64,000 bases of DNA from Oxyruncus cristatus (Eukaryota; Chordata; Aves; Passeriformes; Cotingidae), in NCBI GenBank assembly GCA_013399855.1, contig VXAY01006162.1, positions 15,415-79,414 of the forward strand, given 5' to 3'. Under the pieces are notes generated by a model. It was not told the origin of the DNA, did not search any database, and saw only the letters and a list, made by a program, of their open reading frames with translations. How positions within the stretch are numbered: the stretch's first letter is position 1; each line of letters starts with the position of its first letter. Below, in pieces: positions 23,286 through 35,434 of this stretch. The position numbers were made by a program, and so were the translations under genes.

Positions 23286-24761
23286 GTTTCTGAGAAGAAA
23301 TTTGGACCCAAAGCCCTAAACTAAAGGGATAATAGTACTCAAGTGTTCCAGCCATCAGATTTAGAACTACTTGGGACTCACACCTTGGACATCAGTGTAT
23401 GTTACTCATCTGTGTCTCACTGATTCCTTGTTCACAGTTCCACAAATCCTCTGGCAAGCAGCTCAATTCCCAGCAAGGAGAAGGTGTGGCAAACCTTACA
23501 AGTTCTCTGTGCTACACAGCAACTAAAATTTCAGATGGATGCATCACAGCATTCATCTGAGAACAAATATATTTAGTTGGCATGGAAACAGTAAGTTGGG
23601 CTGAGTGTGGTAAATATCCAGCAGTCATGAAAAAACTCGAGCAAGTCAGGATAATAAACATTAAAAATGAACACTGGCTGAATGCTTTTGAATCATGGCT
23701 CTTTTACAATTATCACTCCTGTTTTCATTTGAACATGAGTGAAATCCACTTAAACTAAGCTGTTCCATTTTATGCCAAATACTTCTACAACATCCTCATT
23801 CAGATAACTCCTTTCTCCCTTTTTTATAATCTGTTCGAGGAAAAAAGAAATTAAAGGGCTGGAAACCTCCATCTCTCTTCTCCTTCATTTCCTCAGCAAT
23901 ATTAATGAATTGAACATAATTGATTTTCTGTCTCAGAGAATCTCTCTCCTTTAAGACTATTTATGAGTTGACTGCTTGAAGGAGTATGGTTTGAGTATCT
24001 ACAGTGTTGCTACTTCAGTTTTTTGCAAACACAAAAAACTTTTTCCCCTCTATTATCCCCAAATTTACATCATACTCAATCCATCCCGATAGCTAAAAAC
24101 ATTAGAACAAGGAATGAAAGAATAGTTTGTTGTTTTTTTTTTTTTTTCCTGAGATAATTCTTGCTTGTATTTCTCCAAAGAGAAATTCTTGCAGCTTTTC
24201 AGTAAACTGAGTTGGGGTGATTACCCTTCCAAAAAGGGAATCAGAAGTTAAATTGGGTATTTTAATGAAATCTAGGTGGTAAAGCAAAAAAGATCACCAC
24301 CATGAGTTTTTACACAGGCCCCAATTCAGCAAAATTCGCTGCACATGCCTAAATTCCTGAATTCATTAAGGACATGCTTAAGCTCTCAGTGATGTGTGTC
24401 ATTTTTAATTACACACTCACAGTATGTAAAATCTCCTGTATGAACAATTGAGATTTCTTAACTGTGACTGACAAATGCACAAAGCCACGTGACTTAAGAG
24501 AAACATTTTTAGTAGGATGAAAGATATTTCTGTTGGAATTAGATCCAGACACATATCAGGGACAACCGAGGGATACACTCACTCCAAAAGGACATGATAA
24601 GGAACACAACCTAAATGGGATCACTTGACAGGCAGCTGATATCCAGAGCTATGTAGGACTGAGATATAAGACACTTCCGTGCTGCTTTTAAAGGAAATGG
24701 TTTGGACACACCCAAATTTCCCAGAAACCTTCCCAGACTGTTTTAACTGTCTTGGGACCAC

Positions 24762-24811
24762 ATATATTAAATATATACATATATATATATATATATAAAA
24801 AATATATAAAA
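24762..24811. repeat. TA dinucleotide microsatellite
   Basis: Nearly pure TA repeat with a central run of about ten units and A-rich interruptions on both sides. Confidence 0.85.
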
Positions 24812-27546
24812 TGTGAGTTACACTTAATTTGCTGCCAGTTTGCCACTTCCCATGAATACAATTATATGTCTCGAGAAGGTGGACAACTAAATTTTGAAGG
24901 AAACATCAACATCAAACAACAAGTTTGATACAGCTCTGAGACTCCAATCCCAAAGTGTAACACTACCGGACACACGGATCATGGTGCTGGAAAACCAGGA
25001 CAGAGACAGGACAACCTTTATGGAAAAGATAAAATTATTTAGGCTCCTCAAAGTGGGAGAAGTCCCCAGCACTTCTAAGAACGTGACTGGAACTCCTCGT
25101 CCAGAGAATGCTGCACAACACAGACACAACGTGATTGCACCTACTCACACTGAAAGGGGATAGAAAAAGCAAACAGGAGAGAACACAAGTTCATCCAAGA
25201 ACATGAAGTATGGGAATGGAAAATCTCCATAAAACAAACTGCTCCTCTCCAACTGCTGCGCCACACTCGGCTCTACACAGACAGAGCCCAACGCAGTTCC
25301 CCCCCTTTATTTATGGGATAGTTTGTCTCTGTCTCCCTGGATAATTATAATAATGAAAGGTTAAGTCTGTGTGGTCACCAGAGGGTCACTGTAACAAGGA
25401 GTTAAAGCTCTGCAGCTCTGTCAGTCACTCTTGGAGACTGAAGAGTTAGAAGGACATTGCACTGAAAAAACAGCCAACATGGAGCACTAAGATACCACCC
25501 AAAAAGCCATAACGAGAAACAGCTTTTTATTTTTAATTAAAAGCACAACAAAATGTTTTTTTCATGTCTCATTCATTTGTTTGTTGTTGTTATAGAATCA
25601 AAACACAAGATTTTTCCTTTTAATGAAAAACAGAAGCTGTTTAACCCTCTCTCCTCCTTATTTATAGGCATGTAAAAGCTCGGGAAAGTGGCTTTTGTAA
25701 CAATGCCAGCACAAATCTCCATGTTTTATGCAGTTCTCATTCAGGCAATGTTTGGTAAAAGCAGAAAACAAGTTACTGCCTTGAATATTTCAACTCCCTG
25801 ATCGGCTGATGAGTCGTTAACTACTGTTAACACTTGATGAATTTTTTGACAGGTGCCCTGGCCAAACATAATCACTGGAAACATGTCAGAGCTGTCGTTT
25901 CTGCATTTTTCTTCTGGAGAGATAAGCAGAACTAATGGATTAACCGGTCATGGAGAAGACACACTAACAACTTTCAAAATGTTTGTCTGCAAAACAGACC
26001 AAAGCCACCTACACAAAACCATCCTCAGTGGCTCCAGTTCTTCAGAAAGTCCCAATGGATGAATGGCAGAGCCAAGACCACTGACGAACTTGGATATGAG
26101 CGTTACCAAACTCTGCCAACACGACCTTGCAGGGAAAGCTCAGAGATGGACAGTAAACTGTAATTTAAAAAACATTTCTGTTCTATCATAGAACAACATG
26201 TTACTGGCTGAACTAGTCCATTAATTTATTGTGGACAGGATAGTTCTGTAGGTTGGTTTGGAGCAGATGTTGAGGAAGAGAAAACCCTGAAGGTAGAAAG
26301 GGGGGGACAACCCTGTGGATCTGCATGTCAGGCCTTCTACCTCTGTATTTCACAAGTCATTTTTTGGTTTCTTCTTCTGGATCCTCTCTCAAAATGGGTC
26401 AGAAAACACCAAAGAAAAACATAAAAAATGGAGATTTGGAAGAGGATGTCCCTCATATGTGCAGCCAGTGCTGCTCTCTGGGAAGGACAACCATGCCTTA
26501 AAGAGCTAATTGTCTTCCTTCTTTTCCAGAAGACTCTCAAGCCAAAATGCAAGGCTTGTAGGCCAACTCACTCACTACACCAAATTCCTCATCAGCTAAG
26601 AATGAATCTGGCCCAACATCTGGATTTGGGAGGCAGAGGGGGAAGAGAATGGAACAGTTAATTATCAACAGTCCGGAAATACATGAATGTAAACACCAAG
26701 GGGGAAAGAGGATTCCCATGTGCAAGTAGGACAAAACAACCATGGAAAAAATATATGAAATTAATGATCATTAATCTTCTACAACTACCCCAACTTATTA
26801 GTCCTGCAGGTATGGAGTTAGAAATGCTTTATGTAGGATATAAGCTATTGATACTGTTTACTCAGCACCAAATAAAGTTCTCAAATGCTGCAAAACCTGA
26901 TTTGTATTAGAAATCTATGAATTCCTATCTGATTCAGACATTCATCACCTGTGTACTTGCCTGAATATTTCAATTTAATCTGGTTTGAATGCAGATCACT
27001 GACCTTCTGTTCCAAAACTAGTCTGTAAACAATATACACTATTTTGCTCAAGGCACACTAAATCTCTGATTTCACTGAAAGTGTCCAGAAAAATTTCAGC
27101 ACCATTAATCATATGAAATTGTTTACAGACAACATGTTAGGACAATGAATGCAGAAGATCAGGAATAAAGATTATTTTTAGCTCAGATACCATCCAATTA
27201 TAATTCTCTTCATACAAACCATTAAACAACAGGTTTCAATAGTCTCAGAAAACTCTGTTAAAACAGTACAGTCAGTTGAAAACAGCCAGTGCAAAATAAA
27301 TGCATCATTTAGCAGCCAGAATAGCTGAAATACCAACTTGCAACAGAGAGCAGGAGATAAGTATTCGCCTGAAGGGTTCAGGCAGTTTAATTCTCTTTTA
27401 TTACCAACAAAACAGAGAAGAAAGCCGGCTGAAAAATCTGCGGGGAAATATGTGCTTTTTGCTTTGAAGGAAGGCCTTATTTTTAACCATGGAACCTCCT
27501 TGCCCAAGGGAAGAGGACGGGGAGGGGAGGGGACGGCACCCAGTAC

Positions 27547-27636
27547 CTGCTCCTGGGCCTTCAGCTCGTGGCGCTGCAGGTTCCTCTCGGCCGCGTACAC
27601 CTGACTGCGGTAACTCTCCAGCTCGTCCTGCAAGGC
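27547..27636 (-). CDS. CEP112: CEP112 coding exon (30 codons)
   Basis: Phase 0 at both ends, with acceptor GTGTCGTTCCAG (a weak pyrimidine tract) and donor CAG|GTACTG. The translation begins ALQDELESYRSQVYAAERNL and ends QRHELKAQEQ. It matches the human exon segment around LQDELE and the closing -QEQ, with the same 30-codon length as I recall it. The sequence is a charged amphipathic helix typical of a coiled coil. The exon sits in a local GC-rich island inside an AT-rich intron, as is common for avian coding exons. Confidence 0.9.
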
Positions 27637-28841
27637 CTGGAACGACACCAAGGGATGCGAAACACACCCTGAGAAACGTGGGACGGCAGGAAAACTCCGG
27701 GGTCACGGCATTCAACCAGCTGATCAAGGAAGTGGTGCGCTGGGAGTGTGTTCTCCCAGCGGGACTCAGAGCTAAGATGTGACAGAGTCACTCTGGCCAC
27801 TCACTGGGCTGATCTGCACAGGTTGGACCACTGAGTGAACAGCAGTTATGTCTTAATAGCTCCACTTTATTGTAATCTACAAGTATTCATATTAAAAATG
27901 TAATAAATACCCTCAGTGACTGGGAGGTAAATGGAAGTATTGCGATTGTAACAACGGCATTTGCAAATGTCTCAGAGTTTTGTTGTCATCTCATTTGTTC
28001 AACCTAGGGACAGTTTTGCAGCGTACCAATAATTTTGCCTTTGAGCCAGAAGAATAATCCTCTCTCTGGAAAACAATGCCTGGAATTTGCAGTGAAAATG
28101 TATTCCATATTACTGAAATGGGATGCTGGCCGAGACGAGGGGCTCCCCTCCCACCCCAGTCTAGCATATGATCTACAAATGAGTACAAATGGCAATAAAT
28201 AAAAGGAATACTGTGATCATGTCACTTTACCACAACTATCCAATCTTTATTTAGTTCAGAAGTAATCCCTTCTAAACCAAGCCCATAAAATGCACGGACA
28301 AATTTATTTTGTCATTATTGTTCTTCTTATATATTTATTTTTATTACAGCAGTCACTCAGGGCCTTGATCTTTTTGTTATATCCTTAACAAAGGAACAGC
28401 GTGCCCCAAGGAACTGATAGTCTATGTTATTTCTAACAGATACACACCAAACAAACAATACAAAGTTTCAAAGATTTTCTTCCTTTTTTTTTTTTTTTTG
28501 AAAGTTTCCAACTCATTGTTGGATGTTTGAATACACGCTTAACATTTACTTACACATTTACTGAAAGCTTAGTGATGTTGTCAGCTTGAATAAAGGCATT
28601 GTTAACTGCAAGTGCTGACTCGAAGCAAAGTGCACAATGTGGAGGGGGGATTGACACCAACACAGAGGCGGCTGCAGCCTCAGAAAGGGAATATTTTGAG
28701 TTATCTTTTGTATGGCAGGAAATGGGGGCATTGATACCCATCAGCTGGGAGAGGCAGGGTTGGACCTGGGAAGGGGCTTGTGCTGGAGATAGGGAGGCTC
28801 CAGTGCTGCTTTTTGAAAAGCTGAGCTGCACCCTTGAATTG

Positions 28842-29118
28842 CAGAATCACAGAATCATTAAGGCTGGGAAAAAACCTCCAAAATCCTCAAGCCCTACCTT
28901 TGACCAATCCCACCATGCCCACTAAGCCACATCCCAAAATGCCACAGCTGCTCGTTTTTTGAACACATCTAGGGCTGGGGACTCCACTGCTTCCCTGGGC
29001 AGCCCCTTCCAATGCCTGACCACTCTTCCAGTGAAGAAATTTTTCCTAATATCCGACCTGACCCTCCCCTGGTGGCCCTGCCTCTCCCTTGAGAGAACAG
29101 ACCAACGAGCCCACGGAC
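28842..29118 (-). repeat. CR1 LINE 3' fragment (longest antisense copy)
   Basis: The plus strand begins 'cagaatcacagaatcatta', passes 'ctgcttccctgggcagcccc', 'ccaatgcctgaccactctt' and 'gaagaaatttttcctaat', and ends near 'gagagaacagaccaacgagc'. This is the reverse complement of about 280 bases of CR1 3' region, with small internal losses near the far end. Confidence 0.9.
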
Positions 29119-32100
29119 TCGGGGCACTTTGCAGAACATGCCAGATGGCTGATGTTTGCTTCCTCCAAGCAGAACACCCCTGAATAACTCAGGATCATTA
29201 AAAGTACTCGTGGGGCAAAGATTTAACAGAAAAAAAGCCTTGCTCTTTTCCACAGCACCGAAATACTGTACTCTCCAATAATTTACAGGCTAGAATTGCC
29301 ATTGAGATAAGATAAGAGGACTAGTTATGATAGATCTTGCACGCTGTTTTGAAGTGATGCCAGGTATTAACTTTAAAGTCTTATAGCTATAAGACTATTA
29401 CATGTTCTGATGCCAAAAATTGTAACCAGACCCAAGCATGAACCTCAGATCTGCCCAGGGACTTCTACGCTATCGCAGCTTCTGAGCAATGTTGAAATCC
29501 AGGCTTTGAATCTGCAACCCGTGTTCAATACTCTACAAGTCCTGCAGTACCAGGAATTTGCATTAATATAATGGAATATCCACGGGAATTATGTGTGAAT
29601 TGCAGGATTTTCGTTTTCTTTTTGCACATCTGGTCTGGCGAGGTAAAACACAAACAAGCACACTTGGATTTAAAAGCTAAAATGAGCAGGTCACGCAACG
29701 CAGAAACGCAGCAAGGAGAAGGGTCATTCCACGTATCAGAAATATCACCAAAAACCCAATTAATTTGACAAAAGTGCTGCCATAAGCCCGAAGTGTCCAG
29801 ACATAACCAGTCCAGGATGACTCTCGGGAACGTTCCTTGAGCATGTTTTGGATAAACTACAAAGTACGACCCATCTTCTCCTGCTATTTCAGGATCGGCT
29901 TTTAACAGTGAAAAACAAGGCGGGAGGAACCCTTGCCCCACATCAGTCATCCTTCCCTTGAGCTCAAGAGCAAGTTCGACTCTTTCACAGGATTTTGAAG
30001 TCGGTCAAGAGATAGGATGTGTATGTCCAAATGTATGTGTTTACATACAAACATATTTGTGTCCGAGAACAGATTTACATCACACCAAGCACACAGATCT
30101 GCAAGTCCTGAGCGCAGAACAGGATCCCTGCCAAAGACAGCAACCACGCGGTGGCAAAGAGAACTGGTGCCCTGCTCTTTCCTCCCTTCACTTCTCCCGT
30201 TTTACTTTCCTTCTTTCACAACCAACATGTTCTTCAGGGGATAAAACGAGCAGTTCCCTTAAATCTGAGGGTTTGCAATGCATCTGCAAGTGATTTCACT
30301 TGGGAAATTCAGATAACACGGCCTTTGCTAGGTTCACCTACCCAAGATAGTGTTGGCCAGCACGGAGCACACGTGTTTTATTTCATTACGAGGGCAGAAA
30401 ATGTCTTAAATTTAGAAATAGGGTATTTTTACTATGGCATGTAAGTGTGGCAAACGATCAAGTCTTACAGTCATCCATTCACCAGTTGTCCAAACCAGAA
30501 CATACTGTGAGCTCACAGGCTTTTCCAATCACATCGTAACTGCCTGTTGGCAGGTTTTGTACTGAAATGGCAAAAAACCCCCAACTAACTCCTCAGATCA
30601 ATCACAAATACCTCTAACGAGACCCTTTTTGGACTATTGCTGCATTGCACACATTCCATGAGTAATTAATGTTCATCTGGGTATTCCAGCTTTTCTATCA
30701 GCACAACGACAAGAAAAGTAAAACCAAAAGACCAGAAGTTGATCAAAGCCGTGCCAAAAAGTTAACATCAAAATCTCATGGTTGCTGTAGATTCCTGCAT
30801 ATGATTAAGCTCTGAAAAGAGTAATTAGAACCAAGCAAGTTTGTTGCCCATTAATTTTCTAGGAGGAATCATGATGGATGTCATGGATAATGCACCTTTT
30901 TGGAGATCCCACTGAAAATTCTCTCTGTTGTCAAAAAGCTTCATATGCAGTGGCCAGAGCCTGAATGCTGCTGGCTACTCCTGAAGCTCCCAGCATCCTC
31001 AAATCTTCTTCTGAATCATACAGGGAAGCTTTTGCCACATAGAAAACTCTTAAAAACAGAAGAAAACTTAACCCAGGTACAGCCCAGAACATCTCTTTTG
31101 TAAAACTACCCAATGTTTTGTTCTATTTAGAAATGCTTCTTATATTCTACAGCTTCAAAGTGTCACTTTCTGCCCAAAGAGTAACAGAATTTATGATTAA
31201 TAGCTGCTGAGATGAAGAAAAAAGGGATTAAAAAATAAAACTCCAGGCCAATTTTTAAGTGTCAGAGCTTGTTTGTTTTTTTTTTTCCCCCTGAATGGAA
31301 AACAAAACTTAGTTAAATTTTTCCAGGTACAGAATGAATCCCTGTCCCTCCGCTGTGCTAAGTTGACTTGCACCACTGTTACACAGTATTTTTTTTTTTT
31401 CCAGTTAAATGGGCTTCCAAATGCCATGTAAACATGTTTGCTGCTGAATGGCTACAACCATACCTGACCTTGGAAGTGCTTTGTGTTGGCCAGAGAACAA
31501 AGAAACAAAATGTTTTGCTTTCCAGCCCAGATATCCTACACTTTGAAAAGCTCTTAAAAATGTAAATGAGATAATAAGCTCCACGGCAACAACGTGGGTG
31601 AATTACAGCTGCAGAAAGGGAACATTCATTTGATTTATTTCTAAAAATGGAAAGGATCCTAAAATAAAATCATATTGTTTTGGTCGCACACAGCATTGGG
31701 AGGCACGAGAAGGATGGAAGAGAAGAGTCATGGCTTGGAGAACACACCACTGGAATATTGCAGGCAGATTTTGGGGACCTGAAGTGGAGCTTGTGGACGA
31801 GTCCATCACAGTCACTGTGGCACAGGAGCAGTTGGGGACCAGCTGACGCGGAAGGAGGAAGGAACATCCCAAACTGCATCTCTGGGTAGGCACTTTTCCC
31901 CTCCTATTATTCTACTGTGGGTTGATTATCACCAGCAAAAGGTTTAATGAAGTTTATTTCAACCCCAACTCTGCTCGTGGGAGGTTGGAGCCCTTTGGAG
32001 AAAAGGGAGTAGCACACATGGAGTTGGTGCACGTGGAGTTGGGAGCGTGGCTCCCAGAGGTGGTGGGATGATGCAGAGGGCCAGAAGAATTTAGAGGGAT

Positions 32101-32782
32101 ACCTGGGGGAGAACTGAGGCTGTGAAAAAGGGTGTTTTTTTTCCCAAAAAAACCTACTTGTAAAGCATATACTTTTGACAAGGAGCCCTAGAGAGACAAA
32201 AAGGTAGGATGCCAGCATGACAAAATCCCTGGTCAAGGCAGGAATTAACTTCTGGTGTTTGTTAAAGGGCTTAATCCAAATCAGTTAAAAACTGGGAAGA
32301 GAAAGAGTCCTAAGGACCACAGGAACAAGTATGAAATGGGAATGTGGAAAGGATTTAGTCTCTAATGTATGAAAACTGATTTGACTATCCTTTAACCCCA
32401 GGATATTTTTTAAGAAAGGGTTGGATTCCCTGGAAGAAAATTCAGTTCTGAAGAATTGCATAATACCATGAAGATATTGTATTTACAAAGGTGTGATGTC
32501 TTGCTTCTTCAACCTGAAATAATGTCTGACTTTTGGTGAGCTCCTGAGAGTAGGCAGGACTTGATTCCTGATTCCATCACACCAGTGGCAAGTCTGGGGT
32601 CACAATCATTTATCTCTCTGGTCTGAGGGTTAAATAAAAAAGTGACAACTACAAAGAAAGGAAAATTTTCTAAAAAACATTAAATACCAAAGTATTTTCA
32701 ATTTGAAACAGAGAGTGCCAGCAGGGAAGTCGCTGCTCAACCTTGTCAGATCATGCCAGATAATGGCAGAGTCTTTTTCTGA

Positions 32783-32832
32783 TATCAATATATAATTCTA
32801 TATATACATATACACACACATATATATACACC
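32783..32832. repeat. TA/CA-rich microsatellite
   Basis: Interrupted TATATA and CACACA units over about 50 bases. Confidence 0.75.
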
Positions 32833-35224
32833 AGCAACTCCACACACATGGATGCACATCTGTATCAAGAAAAGCCCTCAATATTTATGACCAGTGCAGA
32901 GTAAAGCTGCAACTAAAGGTAGTTAAGACTTAGCACTTTTCATCTTCAAAGAATTTTTCAAATGTTACCAAATTAATATAATTAGTTAATGAAAGATGCA
33001 GTAATAAAAGCTACCATAATTACCTACTGTAGTCTTAATTATCTCCTTACTAATGCCCACAGAAGAAGGCTTCCACTTTACATCCTCAAAACATGTGCCA
33101 ACAATAATTCTGAATACAGGCCTCTCTTTAAGTGCCTTCTAAATTCAAATTACATCCATTGATGTGTCTTCTTCTCCCCGTTCATGAGAAGAAAACCTCT
33201 GGAACTTTGGGGGAAAAAAAAAAAAAAAACATGTGAATCTTAATAAAAATTAAAGCAAATTTTGCTCCAGAAATACATACGGAGATGCTTTAAAATGTTG
33301 TTGTTAAAACACTCAATCTTCAGCACCTTTATCTCTCCTTGAGGCTTGAATTATGGGCTGCCTGGGCAAAAAATTCTCCTTTACACTAGGTGGTCTCACC
33401 ATTTAGAACCAGATACGACTCCATCCAAAGGGAGCAGGCCAAGAATCCCATCAGAATTTATCAGGGAATTTTCAAAGCAATCATTACTTTTGCTAAAATA
33501 TTTGACGCAGATAAATACATTTTTCTGGCTTTACTACGCCCATAAATAAACCGGGCAAATACATCTCCGAAGAGCACTGATGCAATGCCATGAGTCAGAG
33601 CAAAGCCAGGCCTTTTTAAAAAGTGAAATGCTGATGTTTGAGCCAAATTTTTGGCGTCTCCTCAGCGCTTTTTGGCTTTTCGTGCAGCGTTTGCCCACTG
33701 ACACTGCTCTCCAGCAGAAAACCTCTGCACTCGAGTTCCCTCTTGTTTTTGGTGTAAAGCAAAGGAAATCTTCTGGTTTTAACCTAATACATATGTCTGC
33801 TGTTCACATATGGCAAAATTCCTTTCTGGTGGGAACTTTTTCGCTGCTGTTGCAACACACTATATATCCAAGAAGTCTCCTTTGATGTTGAACTATTGCT
33901 CCACTACTCATTATGCTACTGATTCAATATGAAAGGCCAAATTTCTGTGGTTTCTGTTAAAACAATAGCTTTGTTTTTGCAAACAAAGTTTTCCACAACC
34001 TATACGCAGGGGCCAACATCACTGCACCAGAACAGAAAATCTATTATTTCACACTGGAAATAGTCAGGGTGTTTAATAACACAAATTATTCTTCTGTCCT
34101 GTAGGTACACTACAATTACTCTTATGACTGTAGAGAGCATTTATGCTTTATTGCTCCTCAGGAACAGAAATTAAAACACCTCAAGCAATATTTGACATCT
34201 CTCCTTCCTACCTGACTTTCCTCTTCACTGACCTCCCAGCCTGTTACCGTCGGGCCAACTTCATGACCTGGCTGAGGCTGCCAACGCTGGGAGGGGGGAA
34301 AGGAGAGAGGACCTGCCAGGTCCAATCTGCAGCAGGTCCTGCTGTGCAACGACAGAACAGCAAATCTGGGAATCTCCAGGCCTAACAGCTAATTTTAACC
34401 ACTAAACACCGTTTCGTGAAGAGCGAACGTGAAATTACGACACAGAATGAAAATGCAGATGGTAACACCTTTGGAAATGTGTCCCTACAAGAGGTGGTTG
34501 CCCATTTTCTGCTGCCATTATATAAAAATAAAAAAAAAAAAAAGCTTTGCCTTGGTCAGGGATCGGGTAAAAGGCGCAATTTCCAAAGGTACAGGATTCA
34601 TCAACTCCCACTTGGAATAATGTGAGCTCCCATATACGGGGCACGTTTGGAAGGTTGCTCACTCTGCTGACACTTCTAAACGGGAATGGAGATACTGCAA
34701 AACCATTCAAGGTGGGGGCTTTGCAGCTCCCTGTTGCACCAGTCTGTTCCGTCAGGGATTTGCCAGTAAGAGATGCCCTTGGGAAGTACAATAAATCCTT
34801 CCCTTGAGGGACTGTGGGAAGAAAGAAAGGGGTTCAGGAAGGAAAGGAATAGTCTGACTCCAGGAACAAAACCAAGTCTCCCTGTTAGTAGTGAAAGAAA
34901 TTTAAAGCAGGTATTTAATGTAAGAGAAACATATATACAAACATTTTCCAGTGTGGCTCTAAGACAAGTTATTTTCATTTTTCACAATTTATAGGCGGTA
35001 GATGATATACTTGGGATCATCAGCATTAGCTCCTGAGCAGTCCCATAACACTTTCATATCAGGATTGGTGTGTTTTGGAGGTTCCCTGAGCACTGCCAGG
35101 GTTGTCACCATGACTATTTTTTCCCTGCTTTGCTCCCATAAGATACAGATGCATTTTCAGAATTTTCTGTAAATATCTGAGTTGACTGAAGTTTTAAGAT
35201 CATTTTTCTGCAAAGTCTTGAGCC

Positions 35225-35434
35225 ATATTAGAAAGAAGCCCTTCCCTGTGAGGGTGGGGAGGTTGCCCATGGAAGCTGTGGCTGCCCCAGCCCTGGAAGT
35301 GTCCAAGGCCAGGTTGGACGGGGCTTGGAGCAACCTGTGATAGTGGAAGGTGTCCCTGCCCATGGCAGGAGGTGGAAGGAGATGATCTTTAAGGTCCCTT
35401 CCAACCCAAACCATTCTGGGATTCTATGATTCTA
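35225..35434 (+). repeat. CR1 LINE 3' fragment
   Basis: Well-preserved CR1 end with the blocks 'attagaaagaagcccttccc', 'gaagctgtggctgcccc', 'ggaagtgtccaaggccaggt' and 'tagtggaaggtgtccctgcc', then the end 'aaccattctgggattctatg'. It ends in the ATTCTATG-type tail repeat. Confidence 0.95.

Larger units (their letters stand above)
13985..27546 (-). other. CEP112: CEP112 intron (about 13.6 kb) between the 27.5 kb and 13.9 kb exons
   Basis: Contains a TTTTA-type microsatellite, a 332-base N gap, four CR1 fragments (17312, 20241, 21921 and 23187) and several A/T tracts, including 14473-14503 and 24762-24811. The 250 bases just 5' of the 13.9 kb exon are pyrimidine-rich on the transcribed sense strand. 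No other gene or RNA was recognised; the open frames found are short and have no family resemblance. Confidence 0.75.
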
